This document shows, one piece after another, positions 15,779 to 26,410 of a DNA stretch of 36,561 bases. A program made the translations under genes and the position numbers. The notes beneath the pieces were generated by a model. The model worked only from the letters and a program-made list of their open reading frames with translations, had not been told where the DNA came from and did no database searches. This DNA is from a virus, in IMG/VR virus record IMGVR_UViG_3300000115_000082, positions 1 through 36,561 of that record. The stretch is one strand, 5' to 3'. Position 1 is the stretch's first letter. Every line of letters begins with the position of its first letter.

Positions 15779-17370
15779 ACTTTTCTGGAACGGTATCTTC
15801 CGACTTTATGAAATTAGCCCCACTGGCGTTAAATCGAAGAGCGGATTTAATAAACTTTGCGGCTACAGATTTTCTTACACTCCGAGATTCTTTGATTGAT
15901 TATGTCAAAGCAGCATTTCCTGAGGACTATAACTATTTTGTGGAGTCCGACTTAGGGATGATGTTCATTGAGTTAGCAGCGTATATGGGAGCAGTGATGT
16001 CCATGAAAGCTGATATGTTAGCCAATGAAAATTACATAGCTACTGCAAGACAGCGAGAAAGCGTTAAAAAATTGTTACAGTTAATTGGTATTAGAATGCG
16101 AGGTCCTCTTTCTTCTGCCGCCGACGTTCAGTTAACTTTTGTTGAAGATTTTACTACTGTAGATGAAATTTTAATCCCACCATCACAGAGGGTTGTAAGC
16201 CTGTTGTCTCCTGAGGATGGCGCTCAGGTGTCCTACACGCTCTATAAGGTTGTTAACGGTCTAGTTGATCAAGCCAATAGAAATGTGTCCATAGCCTTGT
16301 CTCCTACGTCTGAAGGCAAGGGGGACAATAAAAATATTTTTGATAATTTAGTAATTCAAGAAGGCTCTTTAGTTGTTCAGGCAGGGGAGTTTTCTCCCAC
16401 GCAAAACCAAAAATCAATAGCTCTTACGGATGGTCCTGTAGTAGAGGGGAGTATAGAAGTTTTTGTAACTTCACAGCAAGAGGAAACTTTAGGAGCTTAC
16501 TCTGAAGTTGATAGTATTTACTTCGCTTCAGGATCTTCTGATAAAATATTTGAAGTAGTATTTGATCAAGAATATAACGCTACGCTTGTTTTTGGCACTG
16601 GCGTAGCAGGTGTATCTCCTCCGTCTAACGCTTCTTTCACAGTATCTTATAGAGTTGGTGGAGGCACTAGGGGAAACCTAGAAAAAGAGGCTGTTACTGC
16701 GAACATTACGGCAGCTAGTGGGTCGAACACTTACGCAGCATCTTTAATAAACACTTCCAAGGCAACCGGGGGAGCTAATGCTGAAACAATTAGTCGTGCT
16801 AAAAAGTATGCACCCTTAACCTTTAGAAGACAGGATAGGTTAGTTACGTTAACCGATTATTCCTCCTTTGCAAACACATTCATAAGCACTTTCGGCACTG
16901 TGGGTAAAGCAACAGCCGCTACGAGGAATGCTTACTCCTCAGCTAATACCATTGATATTTATATTCTTGAAAAAGCGGGAGACTTCCAATTACAAAGAGC
17001 TACTAGTAACTTTAAAACACAGTTGCTAGTTGAGATGAATAAAAAGAAAATGATGACGGATGATATTGTCATTGTTGACGGTCTCATACGGACTCTGGAT
17101 CTTGTATGTACAGTACAAGTAGACTTAGAGCAAAAGCAAAACGAAGAATCTATAAAGGCCAGAGTTAGGGACAGAATATTAAATTACTTAAGTGTAGATA
17201 ATATGGAATTTGGAGAAGGGCTAAGGGTGTCTGATTTAAACCGTCAAATTTTTGAGGTTGATCAAGTTAGATTCTCTACATTGGATAATGTAAACCAGAA
17301 TCTTAGCGTAGATTTTAATGAGATTATTCAGCTAAATAACCTAACTATCAATGTAGACTACTTAGATTAA
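15775..17370 (+). CDS. 6: Baseplate wedge protein gp6 (baseplate J-like)
   Basis: A 531-residue protein of the gp6/baseplate J type (T4 gp6 is 660). Visible regions are the N-terminal helix with DLGMMFIELAAYMGAVMSMK and NENYIATARQRESVKKLLQL (about 62-100), the YRVGGGTRGNL motif (about 290-300), and the later RLVTLTDYSSFANTF region (about 360). It forms dimers that make the ring around the hub. Gene order gp25-gp6-gp7 is the conserved wedge order. Overlaps with both neighbours indicate co-translation. Confidence 0.85.
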   Translation: MNFSGTVSSDFMKLAPLALNRRADLINFAATDFLTLRDSLIDYVKAAFPEDYNYFVESDLGMMFIELAAYMGAVMSMKADMLANENYIATARQRESVKKLLQLIGIRMRGPLSSAADVQLTFVEDFTTVDEILIPPSQRVVSLLSPEDGAQVSYTLYKVVNGLVDQANRNVSIALSPTSEGKGDNKNIFDNLVIQEGSLVVQAGEFSPTQNQKSIALTDGPVVEGSIEVFVTSQQEETLGAYSEVDSIYFASGSSDKIFEVVFDQEYNATLVFGTGVAGVSPPSNASFTVSYRVGGGTRGNLEKEAVTANITAASGSNTYAASLINTSKATGGANAETISRAKKYAPLTFRRQDRLVTLTDYSSFANTFISTFGTVGKATAATRNAYSSANTIDIYILEKAGDFQLQRATSNFKTQLLVEMNKKKMMTDDIVIVDGLIRTLDLVCTVQVDLEQKQNEESIKARVRDRILNYLSVDNMEFGEGLRVSDLNRQIFEVDQVRFSTLDNVNQNLSVDFNEIIQLNNLTINVDYLD

Positions 17371-20300
17371 TGTTAGAAAATAATCCATACAACCAAGACA
17401 TTAGAAAATATAGCAAATCTAATTTTGTAGATATGCTTGAGCTAATTACCCCCGCGCTGTACGCAGAAGAAGATATTTCGCTTAACGGTCTTGAGGTTAA
17501 TCCTTTAACACAAATAATCAATAGCCACGTTTCTATAGCTGAGAACATATCTACAGTCTTACCTTTGTCTTCAGTAAGCACAGATCTCGGTAGCTTGTCA
17601 GGTATTTGCTCCTTCTTTGTAAAGCAAAATGAATTAACTAAAGTTAGCACCGAAGGCTTTTTTGAGGATATTCTTTATCCACTAAACCAAAGTTACTCAG
17701 AGTTTGATGTAAGCTCAAGCTATGTAAACTATCTATCTTCCAACTTTTTACCGAAGATTATTCCCCCAGGCCCCACAACGCCAGGGACGATTGAAGATAA
17801 TATTTCAGAGCTTTCCGCGCTTACTCAAGATGCTACTGCAAGTAGTATCCATAACTATTTAATAGATAGCTTAGGCTGGTTTTATTTTTTAAACACCTCT
17901 TCTTTAGGTGGTCTAAATTACGATCCATCCTCTTTTGTGCTTGAGAGTCTATCTAAACTTTATACTGGATATGAGTTGAACACTGTAGATGGCATCAAAG
18001 GATTAACTGAGTTTGTTTGGAAGAATTTAGAAACTTGTTCTTTTGGTAACTACATCCCTAAAACGTATTTGTCGGGCACAGAAACTTATACCAGCGGCAC
18101 ACAAAATTTAGATAAATTAAAAACATTGGTAGATGTTTTATATTCTCCTTTACAAGTTGATAAACAAGATTTCAGGGTAGATACTGCTTTTAATAACTTT
18201 ATTGATGCTGGAATAAAGTTAGAGGATACTATATCAAAAGGGCCTCTCAGAAAATTCTTAACAGCTTTAGGTTTCAACTTTGCTGATACCACGAATGAAG
18301 TAGAAAAAATAAAGTATTTATACGATATAGAAAATACTGACCCAGAGAACTTAAAGTACATCGCAGACCTCATAGGATTTAAACTAAGAGGAAACAAGTC
18401 TGAAAAATGGCGTCATCAACTTAGAGTAGCAGTAGACATTTATAAAAAAACCGGGACCCAACAGGCGCTAAGGTCTGCTCTGAACGCTTTGGTAGTTAAC
18501 AGTATTTTATCTATTGAAGGAAATATAATCCCCCTTTGGGAGAGCTACATTCCCCACTTAATTTGGTACTCGTTAGGCACAGCATCACCTTATTTTAGAG
18601 ATCTAACTACCTGGACGCAAAAAACAGCTAAGGATAGTGGCGTGTTTGAGTATAGCACTAGTAGCCTTGAGGAGAATATAAAACTAGTCACAGATACTAT
18701 TCTTCTAGATTTAGCCGGAGCATTCCCAGAAAACTTTAAATCCTTTGGTCAAAAAATGCCCATACCTAGATTCTATTACTTAAATAGAGACGGTACAAAA
18801 GGTAAGCTATACACAGTTCTAGGGTCTCCTGATATGAAGCCTTGGCACGGACACACAATCAAAGCGGGTGGGTTCGAGATTCTCAAAAGAAGAGCATTCC
18901 AAAAAGGTGAAATAGAACTTTGGGAAACAGCCCGTGGACCAGGGCCTTTTGGTGAAGGTGTTTATATGGCTGGACTAAACCATAACACCGATCCAGGCGT
19001 TGATGATGTTTATCTTCTTTTTGAAGGGGATCCTGAATTTCTGTTTAATTACAGGAAAAAAGTAAATTACCCTATTCCTCCTTTCGAAGAAGTAAAATAT
19101 TATCGGGATTCTTCTGTTACACAACCTATGGTAGACCTTTTGGTTGACCGGCTTAAGTGTTTCGGTGTTGACAATACGTTTGCAAATAAGGTAGGGCAGT
19201 ACATTTCAGACAATGCAGTAACTGACTCCACTACTATAGGATCATTAAATGAGTTTTTAATGTTTTTTGATTCTGTTCAACATCCCCCTAATTATGATGA
19301 TGTAATCTTTAGCATTTCAGATTACGAAAAAAACCTACTTAGCTTATGGAATGGGAAGTCTTCTCACATATACATCGACTTTGATTCATCCAGCTTTGAT
19401 TTTAGAAAATCTAATTTAGAAGCTGACTCAAAATATGCGTTGTACGAAACTTCTAGAATAGCTCAAGAGTATACTCCTGCCCACACAATGCCTAGGGTTA
19501 ATCTTAATGCTAGTGCAGAAGACGAATACTTGGCTTCTAGCGTGGAGTTCTTATACGCTGCTTTAGACCATGCGGATACTCGCGCTAATTATAGCTCTGG
19601 TACGGTTTTAGGAAACTCAGTCATTAGCGGAGTAATCTTGGAAGGAGCTAGAACTAGGGAGGGTTTCTTAACTTTCAGTAGGGAGGATGCTAATTCGCAG
19701 CTAAGCTCCGCGTATAACAACTTCGATCCTCCACCTCTTCCTCCCGCCTCAACCAATAGATACATAATTGCTCACGACTTATCTTCTAATACTATTGAAG
19801 ACACTAAACAAATCGTTATAGATAAAAGAGCGACTAGATTACAGAGACCTTACTTGCATGTTGGAAGTGTTCTTCTAAATGGCAAAAACGAGGGAGGTTA
19901 TGTTACTAGAGCTTGGAGGTTAGGTCCTGCGGAAAACGACCCGGAGTATGTGGACCCTTCCTCCAGTATGCCACCTTATCCACCTTACTCTCAATTCTTA
20001 GCAACAATCACGAATGCAAAAGATAGATTTTGGGTTAGCACATCAGGACAACCTTTTCCAACAGAAATAGCTGCTATAGGTATGTCTTCGATTGCAACGG
20101 ACAATTACGGAGGCGTCGGATCAGACTTACTTTTTCAAAATTGTAAGTTACTTCCTTCCCCACTCAACTGGGATAGAGATAGTAGACAATACCATACCCA
20201 AAATGCTTCTGGTTACGGTGGAATGTCTTCTATAGATAAGCTAAGGGATGAATCAATAATTTTCCCCGCAGCAAACGGCAACAATAATCAAGTTCTTTTC

Positions 20301-23300
20301 GGCCAACAAAGATTAAAAGGTAATGAAGCAAAACATTTTAATCTACGGAGGTACACCGGAGAAATGATTGTTGGCTTAGCTAAAGAGGACGAATATGATC
20401 CTTCAGTTTTATTCTCCGGGCCTATTACCGAATCCTCTGGATTTTACTTTGGAGCAAAATTAGATAGTGCTGGTCGTGTTACAGACATTGTTAGAGATGG
20501 GACCGGAGTATCAGGATTTAATTTTACCTTTGGAGATGGATTCAATGTTCCATCTAACGCTATTAGGTATGGTATTTACGAGTCGAACTATCCATATGTA
20601 ATTACTTCTAATGATTTTGGCGTTACTTGGAAACTTTGTGCTATTGGAGATAGATCAGTAGACACGGTAGATGTTCCTGAGGATGAGCCACAACAGCATT
20701 ATAGAATGTTGATAAAAAATCTAGACGCCACTGGAGCAACAATACCTTATAATGAGGATCCACGTTCTTTTCAATATGCAGGTATTACTAAAGGTTCCCA
20801 ATGGACTTCAAACACATTTAAACAGGTTAAGAACGGAGAAATATATTTCCACCATACTCGCCCAGGGGATTACATCTGGAGAAATATAGAAGTTGACGGA
20901 AGGAACCCTAATGAGCGACTGCAACCTTGGGGACCAGTGCAGGATTTCGTTCTCAACGATTCGTTAAAGTGGGGAACTAGAGGCTACTCTCTATCTGCAA
21001 GATCTTTCTATGACTGTGATTGGTCTAACATTAAAAGAGAACACTGTGCATATGTCGCTACAAACGGCCCTGTTCGAGTTGAGGGCTGCACAGCTTCTGC
21101 TATAGGCTCTCAAGGACTTCAGGTATCTTATCGTAGCAGCCCGTATGGAGGCTCGCGACAGGATGAGGGCATATATCAATATCCTACGGGGGACAACTCC
21201 CCGTGGCAGAACTCGGTAACACACACTATTAGAGATTCCCATTATGTTGATTGCGGCTTTGAAGGAGATCGACCAGGGTTTACTTGGACTTTCTTTAGCC
21301 CAGGAAGCTCACGCTACCCTGCAACAATCAAAATTCAAGATTCAACAATCGCAGAAAAATTCCCTAGGCCGATTGCTGCGGGTACTTCGGACCTCGAAGG
21401 AGGATTATCTCTAAAAAGTCTTGTCTTGGCGGGAAGAAACCAAGGGACGCAGTATGATATTTACAACGTACCGGATTCTTCCGCAGCATCACCTCCAACG
21501 GCGGGGTCCCCTGGAGCCTATAAAGATCAGTTTGTAAGAGTCCCTTCTCTGAGCGCAACCTACAGATGGAACGAGGAAACACAAGACTGGGACAACTTCG
21601 GTGACATTACAGGTAATATAACTAAAGAGCTTCGCGTCCAAAACACGGCTATACATACAGTAAAGCAGGGGTCCTCAGGCCACATATCTATTAGGGGCGT
21701 GGATGAAATTTATTTTGAGCACTGTGCATTCATTTACGATCCTGAAGATCCTAACTGGCAAATTCAGGATTACAAAATTGCGATTGATACAGAAAACTTT
21801 GACGCTTCTGGAAGAAGCGAGTTAACTCTTACGCCTTCGGGTGCTTCCGAGCTTAGCGCAATGCAAAGCAGGTACTTAACTCTTAAGAATTGTATCGCTG
21901 TTCTTCCTCCAAATTGCCCGGCTGCTAGAGTTATTTTCAGAGTAAATAGAACAACAAAGAGGGGTGAGCTTGATGGAGCCGGAAACCCGGACCAAGACAA
22001 CTCGCCTGTGTTTACTTATGAACTTAATGCAACAAACAATTTAAATAGAGTAATTAGGTTCGATTTAACTACCTTAGATCCTTCTGGTGGAAGCGCGCAA
22101 ACGCCAGCAATCCTTGAAGATCGCGCATATGATGTTCTCCTTGACGGCGATTACCCTACGGCAGCTAGTGGAAGTGGTGGTGAAACTATTGCTCCCCCAA
22201 TAACTGACCCTCCAGGAACAATACAAGGTGCCTACCCTTCTGACGAGGCGACGGATATTTCTATAAATGTAAACTGCGCTTGGGCTCCTACCTTAAATGC
22301 ATCAGGTTATGACGTTGCCTTCGGGGAGGGTTCCTTACCCGAAGAGTTCGCAGTTGAAAATATAACTACTCCCTTCTTTGACCCAGCGGTAGCGATCCCA
22401 GGGGGCCTTAGTTATGACACTGTTTACTATTGGAAAGTTGATACTAAGAATTCAGTAGGATCGACTGTGGGAGATACGTTAACATTTACAACGGAAAGCG
22501 CACCTCCTCCTGCACCAGGGCAGGCTACTAATTTGTTACCAACTAACGGAGCTACAGGGGTTTCTCTTACTCAATCATGCTCTTGGGATGCTGCAACAAA
22601 CGCTAGTTCTTATGATGTTTACTTTGGGTCAGTAGCGTCCCCTACTATTCAATCTTCGGAGCAAGCGGACACCTCGTTTTCTCCTGATCCATTATCGTAT
22701 AGCGAAACTTACTACTGGAGAATTGACCCTAGGGGTTCGGGTGGAGTAACTACTGGGTCAGTAATTAGCTTCACTACAGAGGACGATCCTGGAACTATTG
22801 TAGACCCCCCCGATGAGGTTACTGAAGGTTCCCCAAACAATTTTGAAGTATCTTCTACTAACCCAGTTATATTAAATTGGACAGCACCGGGAAATGACCC
22901 CTCAGGGTTTGATGTTTTTTTTGGAACAACCCCTGGAGCATTAGTTCAAATAGAGACTGACGTAACAAACACAACAACAGAAACTTCTTCCTTAAGCGCA
23001 GGAACACTTTATTACTGGGATGTTACTGCGAAGAATTCTGCTGGTAGCACACCTATGGCGAGTGAGTTTTCTTTTTCCACTATTCCTGCGCCGTCGTCAG
23101 TAACCGAGGGTCAGCCGAATAATATGACGGTTGTTCCAACGAACCCTATACTATCTTGGATAGGTGTATCGGGGGCTACTAACTATGATGTTTACTTAGG
23201 CCAAAGCTTGGGTACACTTTTTGAATCTCCAGTGGCTACTAATGTTGAAAGCTTATCCTACCGCCCAGGAACACTACAAGCGAACTCACAATATTATTGG

Positions 23301-25355
23301 AGTATTGTTTCAAAAAATACATTTGGTGAAACGGGAATGGAAGGCGGCACATCCCAGGGAAATGAAGAAGGAGGGGAACCAACAGAAGATCCAGGCGAAG
23401 GATACTTCAGTTTCCTTACTTCGGAACTACCTCCTTCCGAGATACTTAGGAATGATCTTAGGCGAAGAAACTTTAGATATCTTCTTCCTGAGTTTGGATA
23501 TTACGACAGGACAGGGTTTAATGGTCCGGTAACTTACGACCCTTCAGTGTTAGAAATGTCTCTACTCAGTTCCTTAGGAGAGTTAACTTTAGGTTATGCT
23601 GCTTCTTCGGGAAAATTTTTCCCAATAGAAGACCACACTAACATATCTGGAGTATGGGATATTTGTGAAAACTTAACTTCCCCTAATTCTTTCTCTGGAG
23701 TGGATACTAGTAATACGTTCCCTTATCGAGGAGTGGACTCAACTATTTTTTCTATGGAACGATATGTTGATCGAGGGCAAACGCCCGAAATTATCACAAC
23801 CATGCATTCTCTGATGGAGAATAAGGCCAGGGCGTTCGCCCAGAGTAACATAGATGCTTCGCCTTCCTCTTTCCAAATTGATTCTTACTGGAAAGATCAA
23901 GTTCAAAGCTACGCTAATTCATCAATTGCTAGTGGCTATGTCATAAATTCGTACTCGGATTATGAAAACTTCAGTTTCGGTAGAGATATGCAGAAAGTAT
24001 TTAAAAATTACTCTGTAGATTTTTATAGGCATAGCTTAGGGCCGAACATGAGGGAAAAAACGGGGGCTAATATTTTCTCTCATATTTTTGGTAAAGGGTT
24101 ATTTAACTGCGACTTTGAAGTTCCTGGGGAGAACGCGGAGTCCTTTATTTCTACTAACCTTCGATCCTACCAACCAATTAATAACACTAGTATTTGGCTT
24201 CAAGATGCGCCAGGAACAACGATAGCCAGCGGTATTGATGATACAGTTGTTCCTCTTATTGGGACTTATACCTCAGGACAGTCTTTTGATTTTAGAAACG
24301 CAACTATTTTAAGTGGAGTAGAGTTTTGCGACATATCTGGAGCGCCTAGCAGAAATCAATTCCAAGTTATTAATTTAGACGCATCTACTCAAGTTAAGGG
24401 TTTAGAAAATTACTTTACAGGTAATCCAATAATTAAATGTAAATCTGTTGGCGGATTGCCCAGGATTCGTTTTGATGTTTCTTCCTACGGAGATAATCCT
24501 AATAAGCTACTTCCAGAACATAAGTTTAAGATAAACTTAAAAGCTTTAGTTGCTGACGAAAGTAATCCTGAGTTTGGTGGAGGTCAGGTAGGGATATGGA
24601 TCCACACTGAACCTGAGGAAGGGTTGATGTGGTCTTGGACCGCTGAGAGGAAATGGACTCCAACAAGAATTCAAGATTTGAGCATTGATCAAGTTACAAA
24701 AAAGTTATCAAATATCTTTAACCTACAATTAAAAGAACCAGATACAGATAGAAAGTATTGTTTAGCTTCTATAAATTCTCCTGGATTTATTAAAAACGAA
24801 ACTTTAAGTAATTTAAGGTCAGAGTTTTTTGAAGACCTGTCTGTAGAGTTTGATACTAGAAACTTCTCCATATACAATAACTTAGAGTATAAGAAAATAA
24901 TTAACAAAAATGATGAGCAATATAAACTAACTGATCAGGTACATAAAGATAGAAATTATATTGTTGAAGTGTTCTTTGTTCCAAATAATAATTATTCAAA
25001 GTACCTTTTAATAGATTCTATTGGCCTACATGACAATACTTTACGCTATCAAGCTGCTTTACCCACAGGTTTGGGTGTGCCTACAAAGGGCATCCCTCTT
25101 CGTCCTTTTGTAAAAGAATTTAGATACGAGTTAAATAAAGATGAATTAGCTAAAACTCTAAAGTTCTATAATGGAATGATAGGACAACGTGCAGGGGAAA
25201 ACACTACTCCTCTGGCCTCAAGGGATGCAAATATCACACAGGATATTATGGGTCCGTATGGGGGCAGTAGGATTAACTACCGACTGAGCCCTGAATGGAT
25301 TAATCATACTGATGGCCTGAACGGAAATTATACAGAAGTGGAGTTCGATAACTGA
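17370..25355 (+). CDS. 7: Giant gp7-like baseplate wedge protein with beta-helix and FnIII-like insertions
   Basis: A 2661-residue protein, over twice T4 gp7 (1032). Residues about 316-375 match the tail protein I/gp7 core (DPENLKYIADLIGFKLRG, then KKTGTQQALRSALNAL). Residues about 1130-1500 have the repeated short strands and Asn/Asp turns of a right-handed beta-helix (for example PVRVEGCTASAIGSQGLQVS). About 1611-2020 hold four tandem fibronectin III-like units, each with a YDVYFG-type strand and a YYWKVDTKNSVG-type strand. Residues 2020-2661 resume a baseplate-like domain ending LSPEWINHTDGLNGNYTEVE. It probably forms the outer wedge arm, with the inserts exposed at the rim as glycan-contact or spacer domains (inference). 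No frameshift is seen along the length. TAATG overlap with gp6. Confidence 0.75.
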   Translation: MLENNPYNQDIRKYSKSNFVDMLELITPALYAEEDISLNGLEVNPLTQIINSHVSIAENISTVLPLSSVSTDLGSLSGICSFFVKQNELTKVSTEGFFEDILYPLNQSYSEFDVSSSYVNYLSSNFLPKIIPPGPTTPGTIEDNISELSALTQDATASSIHNYLIDSLGWFYFLNTSSLGGLNYDPSSFVLESLSKLYTGYELNTVDGIKGLTEFVWKNLETCSFGNYIPKTYLSGTETYTSGTQNLDKLKTLVDVLYSPLQVDKQDFRVDTAFNNFIDAGIKLEDTISKGPLRKFLTALGFNFADTTNEVEKIKYLYDIENTDPENLKYIADLIGFKLRGNKSEKWRHQLRVAVDIYKKTGTQQALRSALNALVVNSILSIEGNIIPLWESYIPHLIWYSLGTASPYFRDLTTWTQKTAKDSGVFEYSTSSLEENIKLVTDTILLDLAGAFPENFKSFGQKMPIPRFYYLNRDGTKGKLYTVLGSPDMKPWHGHTIKAGGFEILKRRAFQKGEIELWETARGPGPFGEGVYMAGLNHNTDPGVDDVYLLFEGDPEFLFNYRKKVNYPIPPFEEVKYYRDSSVTQPMVDLLVDRLKCFGVDNTFANKVGQYISDNAVTDSTTIGSLNEFLMFFDSVQHPPNYDDVIFSISDYEKNLLSLWNGKSSHIYIDFDSSSFDFRKSNLEADSKYALYETSRIAQEYTPAHTMPRVNLNASAEDEYLASSVEFLYAALDHADTRANYSSGTVLGNSVISGVILEGARTREGFLTFSREDANSQLSSAYNNFDPPPLPPASTNRYIIAHDLSSNTIEDTKQIVIDKRATRLQRPYLHVGSVLLNGKNEGGYVTRAWRLGPAENDPEYVDPSSSMPPYPPYSQFLATITNAKDRFWVSTSGQPFPTEIAAIGMSSIATDNYGGVGSDLLFQNCKLLPSPLNWDRDSRQYHTQNASGYGGMSSIDKLRDESIIFPAANGNNNQVLFGQQRLKGNEAKHFNLRRYTGEMIVGLAKEDEYDPSVLFSGPITESSGFYFGAKLDSAGRVTDIVRDGTGVSGFNFTFGDGFNVPSNAIRYGIYESNYPYVITSNDFGVTWKLCAIGDRSVDTVDVPEDEPQQHYRMLIKNLDATGATIPYNEDPRSFQYAGITKGSQWTSNTFKQVKNGEIYFHHTRPGDYIWRNIEVDGRNPNERLQPWGPVQDFVLNDSLKWGTRGYSLSARSFYDCDWSNIKREHCAYVATNGPVRVEGCTASAIGSQGLQVSYRSSPYGGSRQDEGIYQYPTGDNSPWQNSVTHTIRDSHYVDCGFEGDRPGFTWTFFSPGSSRYPATIKIQDSTIAEKFPRPIAAGTSDLEGGLSLKSLVLAGRNQGTQYDIYNVPDSSAASPPTAGSPGAYKDQFVRVPSLSATYRWNEETQDWDNFGDITGNITKELRVQNTAIHTVKQGSSGHISIRGVDEIYFEHCAFIYDPEDPNWQIQDYKIAIDTENFDASGRSELTLTPSGASELSAMQSRYLTLKNCIAVLPPNCPAARVIFRVNRTTKRGELDGAGNPDQDNSPVFTYELNATNNLNRVIRFDLTTLDPSGGSAQTPAILEDRAYDVLLDGDYPTAASGSGGETIAPPITDPPGTIQGAYPSDEATDISINVNCAWAPTLNASGYDVAFGEGSLPEEFAVENITTPFFDPAVAIPGGLSYDTVYYWKVDTKNSVGSTVGDTLTFTTESAPPPAPGQATNLLPTNGATGVSLTQSCSWDAATNASSYDVYFGSVASPTIQSSEQADTSFSPDPLSYSETYYWRIDPRGSGGVTTGSVISFTTEDDPGTIVDPPDEVTEGSPNNFEVSSTNPVILNWTAPGNDPSGFDVFFGTTPGALVQIETDVTNTTTETSSLSAGTLYYWDVTAKNSAGSTPMASEFSFSTIPAPSSVTEGQPNNMTVVPTNPILSWIGVSGATNYDVYLGQSLGTLFESPVATNVESLSYRPGTLQANSQYYWSIVSKNTFGETGMEGGTSQGNEEGGEPTEDPGEGYFSFLTSELPPSEILRNDLRRRNFRYLLPEFGYYDRTGFNGPVTYDPSVLEMSLLSSLGELTLGYAASSGKFFPIEDHTNISGVWDICENLTSPNSFSGVDTSNTFPYRGVDSTIFSMERYVDRGQTPEIITTMHSLMENKARAFAQSNIDASPSSFQIDSYWKDQVQSYANSSIASGYVINSYSDYENFSFGRDMQKVFKNYSVDFYRHSLGPNMREKTGANIFSHIFGKGLFNCDFEVPGENAESFISTNLRSYQPINNTSIWLQDAPGTTIASGIDDTVVPLIGTYTSGQSFDFRNATILSGVEFCDISGAPSRNQFQVINLDASTQVKGLENYFTGNPIIKCKSVGGLPRIRFDVSSYGDNPNKLLPEHKFKINLKALVADESNPEFGGGQVGIWIHTEPEEGLMWSWTAERKWTPTRIQDLSIDQVTKKLSNIFNLQLKEPDTDRKYCLASINSPGFIKNETLSNLRSEFFEDLSVEFDTRNFSIYNNLEYKKIINKNDEQYKLTDQVHKDRNYIVEVFFVPNNNYSKYLLIDSIGLHDNTLRYQAALPTGLGVPTKGIPLRPFVKEFRYELNKDELAKTLKFYNGMIGQRAGENTTPLASRDANITQDIMGPYGGSRINYRLSPEWINHTDGLNGNYTEVEFDN
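22200..23430 (+). repeat. Four tandem fibronectin III-like coding repeats
   Basis: Inside the gp7-like gene, four units of about 90 codons begin near 22230, 22530, 22825 and 23105. Each has a YDV(A/Y/F)(F/L)G-type strand and a (Y)YYW(K/R/D/S) strand followed by KNS-type turns. The DNA is diverged, so the duplication is old or the units were acquired separately. Confidence 0.7.
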
Positions 25356-26410
25356 TGAAAGGAGAAGTGGAAGTTTGGGGAGGAGGTAAGCTATTACTTA
25401 AACAAAGTAATATGCTTACTGATGGTGCAGGTAAGCTCCTTGCGGACATAATGACTGTTTCTCCTTCTCTAAGAACTATTGAAGATGTAGCTACCTCTTC
25501 AATTTTAGATGCATCAAACTATACAATACAAGCAATATCCTTTGGTACAGGATCAGATGCTTTTAGATCCAACGGGCACGTTTGGAACGGACAAAAAAAC
25601 AGTATTTGGTCTGCTAATGCCTTCCCAGAGATTGGGTTGGGGCAGAAAGGAAACGTAGCTCTTCTAACGTCTAATAGGTTTGATGGAGATATAACTACAG
25701 TAGATCAGCCTTCTGATCCTGGATTGCCTTCTTCACCTAATCCAACAAGAAGTGATTTAGAAGAAAATACTAATGTGAATGCTAATATTGCTGGAGTAGA
25801 CGTAAGTTCTGTCTTTCCAGGAAACGGCCAGTTAGTTAATTTCTTCCCTTCCGCGATAGCTTCTTCTATGACAGAGGATACCGTGTATAGCGGCACTGTA
25901 AACACAGGAAAAATATCGACGATACTAGGGGCTTTTCCAGAAGGCAGTAGCGTAAGCACTTACTACAAGAATAGGGTTATTTACTTTGAGAAAACTTCTT
26001 CTGGGTTATCGGTTGAGACAGAAGGTAGCTACTTTAATGAAGCCAGTTCGATGGATGTGTCAGGATTTGTTAACGTAGTCTCTGGGTTAGACTCTAGAGA
26101 AGGGGTAACCGTGTCCTCTGATGCCGACTTCTCTTCTAATGGTGTTGTGGAGTATGCTGTTACATTATCTAAATCGGATGTACTGTTTGCTCACGCATAC
26201 GGAGGCATATATCATTTAGGTCTTTGGGCAATAGATATGAACGCTTCTCTCCTGAATGGAAATACCCCGCCTTTTCCGTTTAGTGTACTAAATAATCCTA
26301 GAAAGTATAGATTGTTTTGTAGAAAAGGGACATCAGTAGACCTTACAAAAATAGATAATGTTACCCTGTACGAAGATTTAACAATAAAGTGGAGACTGCG
26401 CTTCTTATGA
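25355..26410 (+). CDS. Probable baseplate/fibre structural protein, paralogue of next gene
   Basis: A 351-residue protein, unrecognised by name. It opens with a beta segment MKGEVEVWGGGKLLLKQSN followed by MLTDGAGKLLADIM and ends ...LYEDLTIKWRLRFL. The next protein opens and ends the same way (HLTIIKKMNSGEEEVLL..., ...FSLIFRWTINF), so the two look like paralogues. SFGTGSDAF near 62-70 recalls the small beta-sandwich proteins of phage rims. Position right after gp7 is that of gp8 in T4 (334 residues), so a gp8-like role is possible but not shown. GGAG at 25340-25343 precedes the ATG (TGATG overlap with gp7). Confidence 0.6.
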   Translation: MKGEVEVWGGGKLLLKQSNMLTDGAGKLLADIMTVSPSLRTIEDVATSSILDASNYTIQAISFGTGSDAFRSNGHVWNGQKNSIWSANAFPEIGLGQKGNVALLTSNRFDGDITTVDQPSDPGLPSSPNPTRSDLEENTNVNANIAGVDVSSVFPGNGQLVNFFPSAIASSMTEDTVYSGTVNTGKISTILGAFPEGSSVSTYYKNRVIYFEKTSSGLSVETEGSYFNEASSMDVSGFVNVVSGLDSREGVTVSSDADFSSNGVVEYAVTLSKSDVLFAHAYGGIYHLGLWAIDMNASLLNGNTPPFPFSVLNNPRKYRLFCRKGTSVDLTKIDNVTLYEDLTIKWRLRFL

